Of a stretch of 64,000 bases of DNA, positions 63,482 through 64,000 are shown piece by piece. The first letter of the stretch is position 1. Every line of letters begins with the position of its first letter. A model generated the notes under the pieces. It did no database searches. It was given only the letters and a program-made list of their open reading frames with translations, and was not told the origin of the DNA. The position numbers were made by a program, and so were the translations under genes. Origin of the DNA: Pelomonas dachongensis (GTDB lineage Bacteria; Pseudomonadota; Gammaproteobacteria; Burkholderiales; Burkholderiaceae_C); NCBI RefSeq assembly GCF_043555865.1, contig NZ_JBIGHY010000008.1, positions 62,001-126,000 on the forward strand, written 5' to 3'.

Positions 63482-64000
63482 ATGCCCGCCACCCTGTCAG
63501 GACAGCTCGTCGTCGCCATCTCCTCACGCGCCCTCTTCGACTTCGAGGCCGAGAACGGTGTCTTCGAGGCCGAGGACGACCACGCCTACATGGCTTTGCA
63601 GCAGCGGCTGCTGGACGAGCCAGCCCGGCCCGGCGTCGCGTTCTCGCTGGTGCAGAAGCTGCTCGGTTTCAACGCCGGCGGGCCGCCGCTGGTGGAGGTG
63701 GTCGTGCTGTCGCGCAACGACCCCATATCGGGGCTGCGCGTGTTCCGCTCCGCCCGGCATTACGGCCTGCCGATCGAGCGCGGCGTGTTCACGCGCGGCG
63801 CGTCGCCATGGCGCTACCTGAAGCCGCTGTCGGCGCAGCTGTTCCTGTCGGCCAACGAGGCCGACGTGCGCCAGGCGCTGGCCGCCGGCGTGGCCGCGGC
63901 GCGCGTGATGCCGCACGCGGCGCGAGCCTCGTGCGAGCACCCGGACGAGCTGCGCATCGCCTTCGACGGCGACGCCGTGCTGTTCTCGGACGAAGCGGAA
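63482..64000 (+). CDS. 5'-nucleotidase (NT5C1/PF06189-like), cut by the window edge
   Basis: 173 residues from ATG 63482; the rest lies outside. LVVAISSRALFDFEAEN, RPGVAFSLVQKLL, VEVVVLSRNDPISGLRVFRSARHYGLPIERG and FLSANEADV match the bacterial relatives of cytosolic 5'-nucleotidase IA, which dephosphorylate AMP-type nucleotides. HAD-like motif I appears at the N-terminus in altered form, as in that family. Divergent from the chemoreceptor gene across about 190 bases in which I found no clear promoter. Confidence 0.9.
   Translation, partial: MPATLSGQLVVAISSRALFDFEAENGVFEAEDDHAYMALQQRLLDEPARPGVAFSLVQKLLGFNAGGPPLVEVVVLSRNDPISGLRVFRSARHYGLPIERGVFTRGASPWRYLKPLSAQLFLSANEADVRQALAAGVAAARVMPHAARASCEHPDELRIAFDGDAVLFSDEAE

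Overview
This 64 kb window is GC-rich, tightly packed chromosomal DNA from a Gram-negative bacterium, most likely a betaproteobacterium of the order Burkholderiales (Rubrivivax/Leptothrix/Roseateles-like). The evidence is the set of linked loci: zwf-hexR facing tal-pgi, pilMNOPQ divergent from a class A penicillin-binding protein, aroKB-dgt-gltBD, a single mlaFEDACB operon, two tandem Porin_4 porins, a PEP-CTERM protein, and the 'GGGCCGCyCC' intergenic repeats that I recall from this clade. The assignment rests on gene content and synteny, not on a marker gene.

Layout. 1-4.5 kb: glucose-phosphate metabolism, with pgi (cut by the window edge) and tal on the minus strand facing zwf and the RpiR/HexR-type regulator on the plus strand. 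4.5-8.5 kb: the complete phospholipid-transport operon mlaF-E-D-A-C-B (minus). 8.5-16.1 kb: a type IV pilus operon (minus), pilE-fimT-pilV-pilW-pilX-pilY1, ending in a TonB-like gene. 16.3-17.5 kb: a decayed group II intron just beyond the gltD terminator. 17.5-27.6 kb: aroK-aroB-dgt-gltB-gltD (minus), interrupted between dgt and gltB by a transposase element of the IS200-like/RAYT type with 17-bp inverted ends. 27.5-34.8 kb: pilM-N-O-P-Q, with an Ig-repeat lipoprotein gene inserted between pilQ and aroK. 35-37.5 kb: penicillin-binding protein 1A. 37.5-42 kb: cyaY, a tiny lptM-like lipoprotein gene, and a dipeptide-type ABC transporter (two permeases, two ATPases, no binding protein). 42.1-44.5 kb: two tandem porins. 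44.7-48.8 kb: coq7, an OsmC-family gene, a probable small RNA locus, ilvA and a divergent cobT-like gene. 48.8-60.9 kb: a type II secretion cluster, gspC divergent from gspGHIJKLMNDE-F, with an antisense PEP-CTERM gene between E and F. 60.9-64 kb: a periplasmic solute-binding protein, a chemoreceptor and the 5' part of a 5'-nucleotidase gene.

Functionally the window is dominated by the cell envelope: two machines that share pseudopilin architecture (type IV pilus and type II secretion), Mla lipid traffic, porins and peptidoglycan synthesis, interleaved with central carbon, shikimate, glutamate and isoleucine biosynthesis. Coding sequence is nearly continuous. The less ordinary signals sit in the few gaps: a possible ~86-nt small RNA with anti-Shine-Dalgarno motifs upstream of ilvA, an apparent solo relic of the transposase element near osmC, a dispersed repeat that seems to have become the N-terminus of gspH, and palindromic sites upstream of pilE. 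I saw no tRNA, rRNA or CRISPR array.
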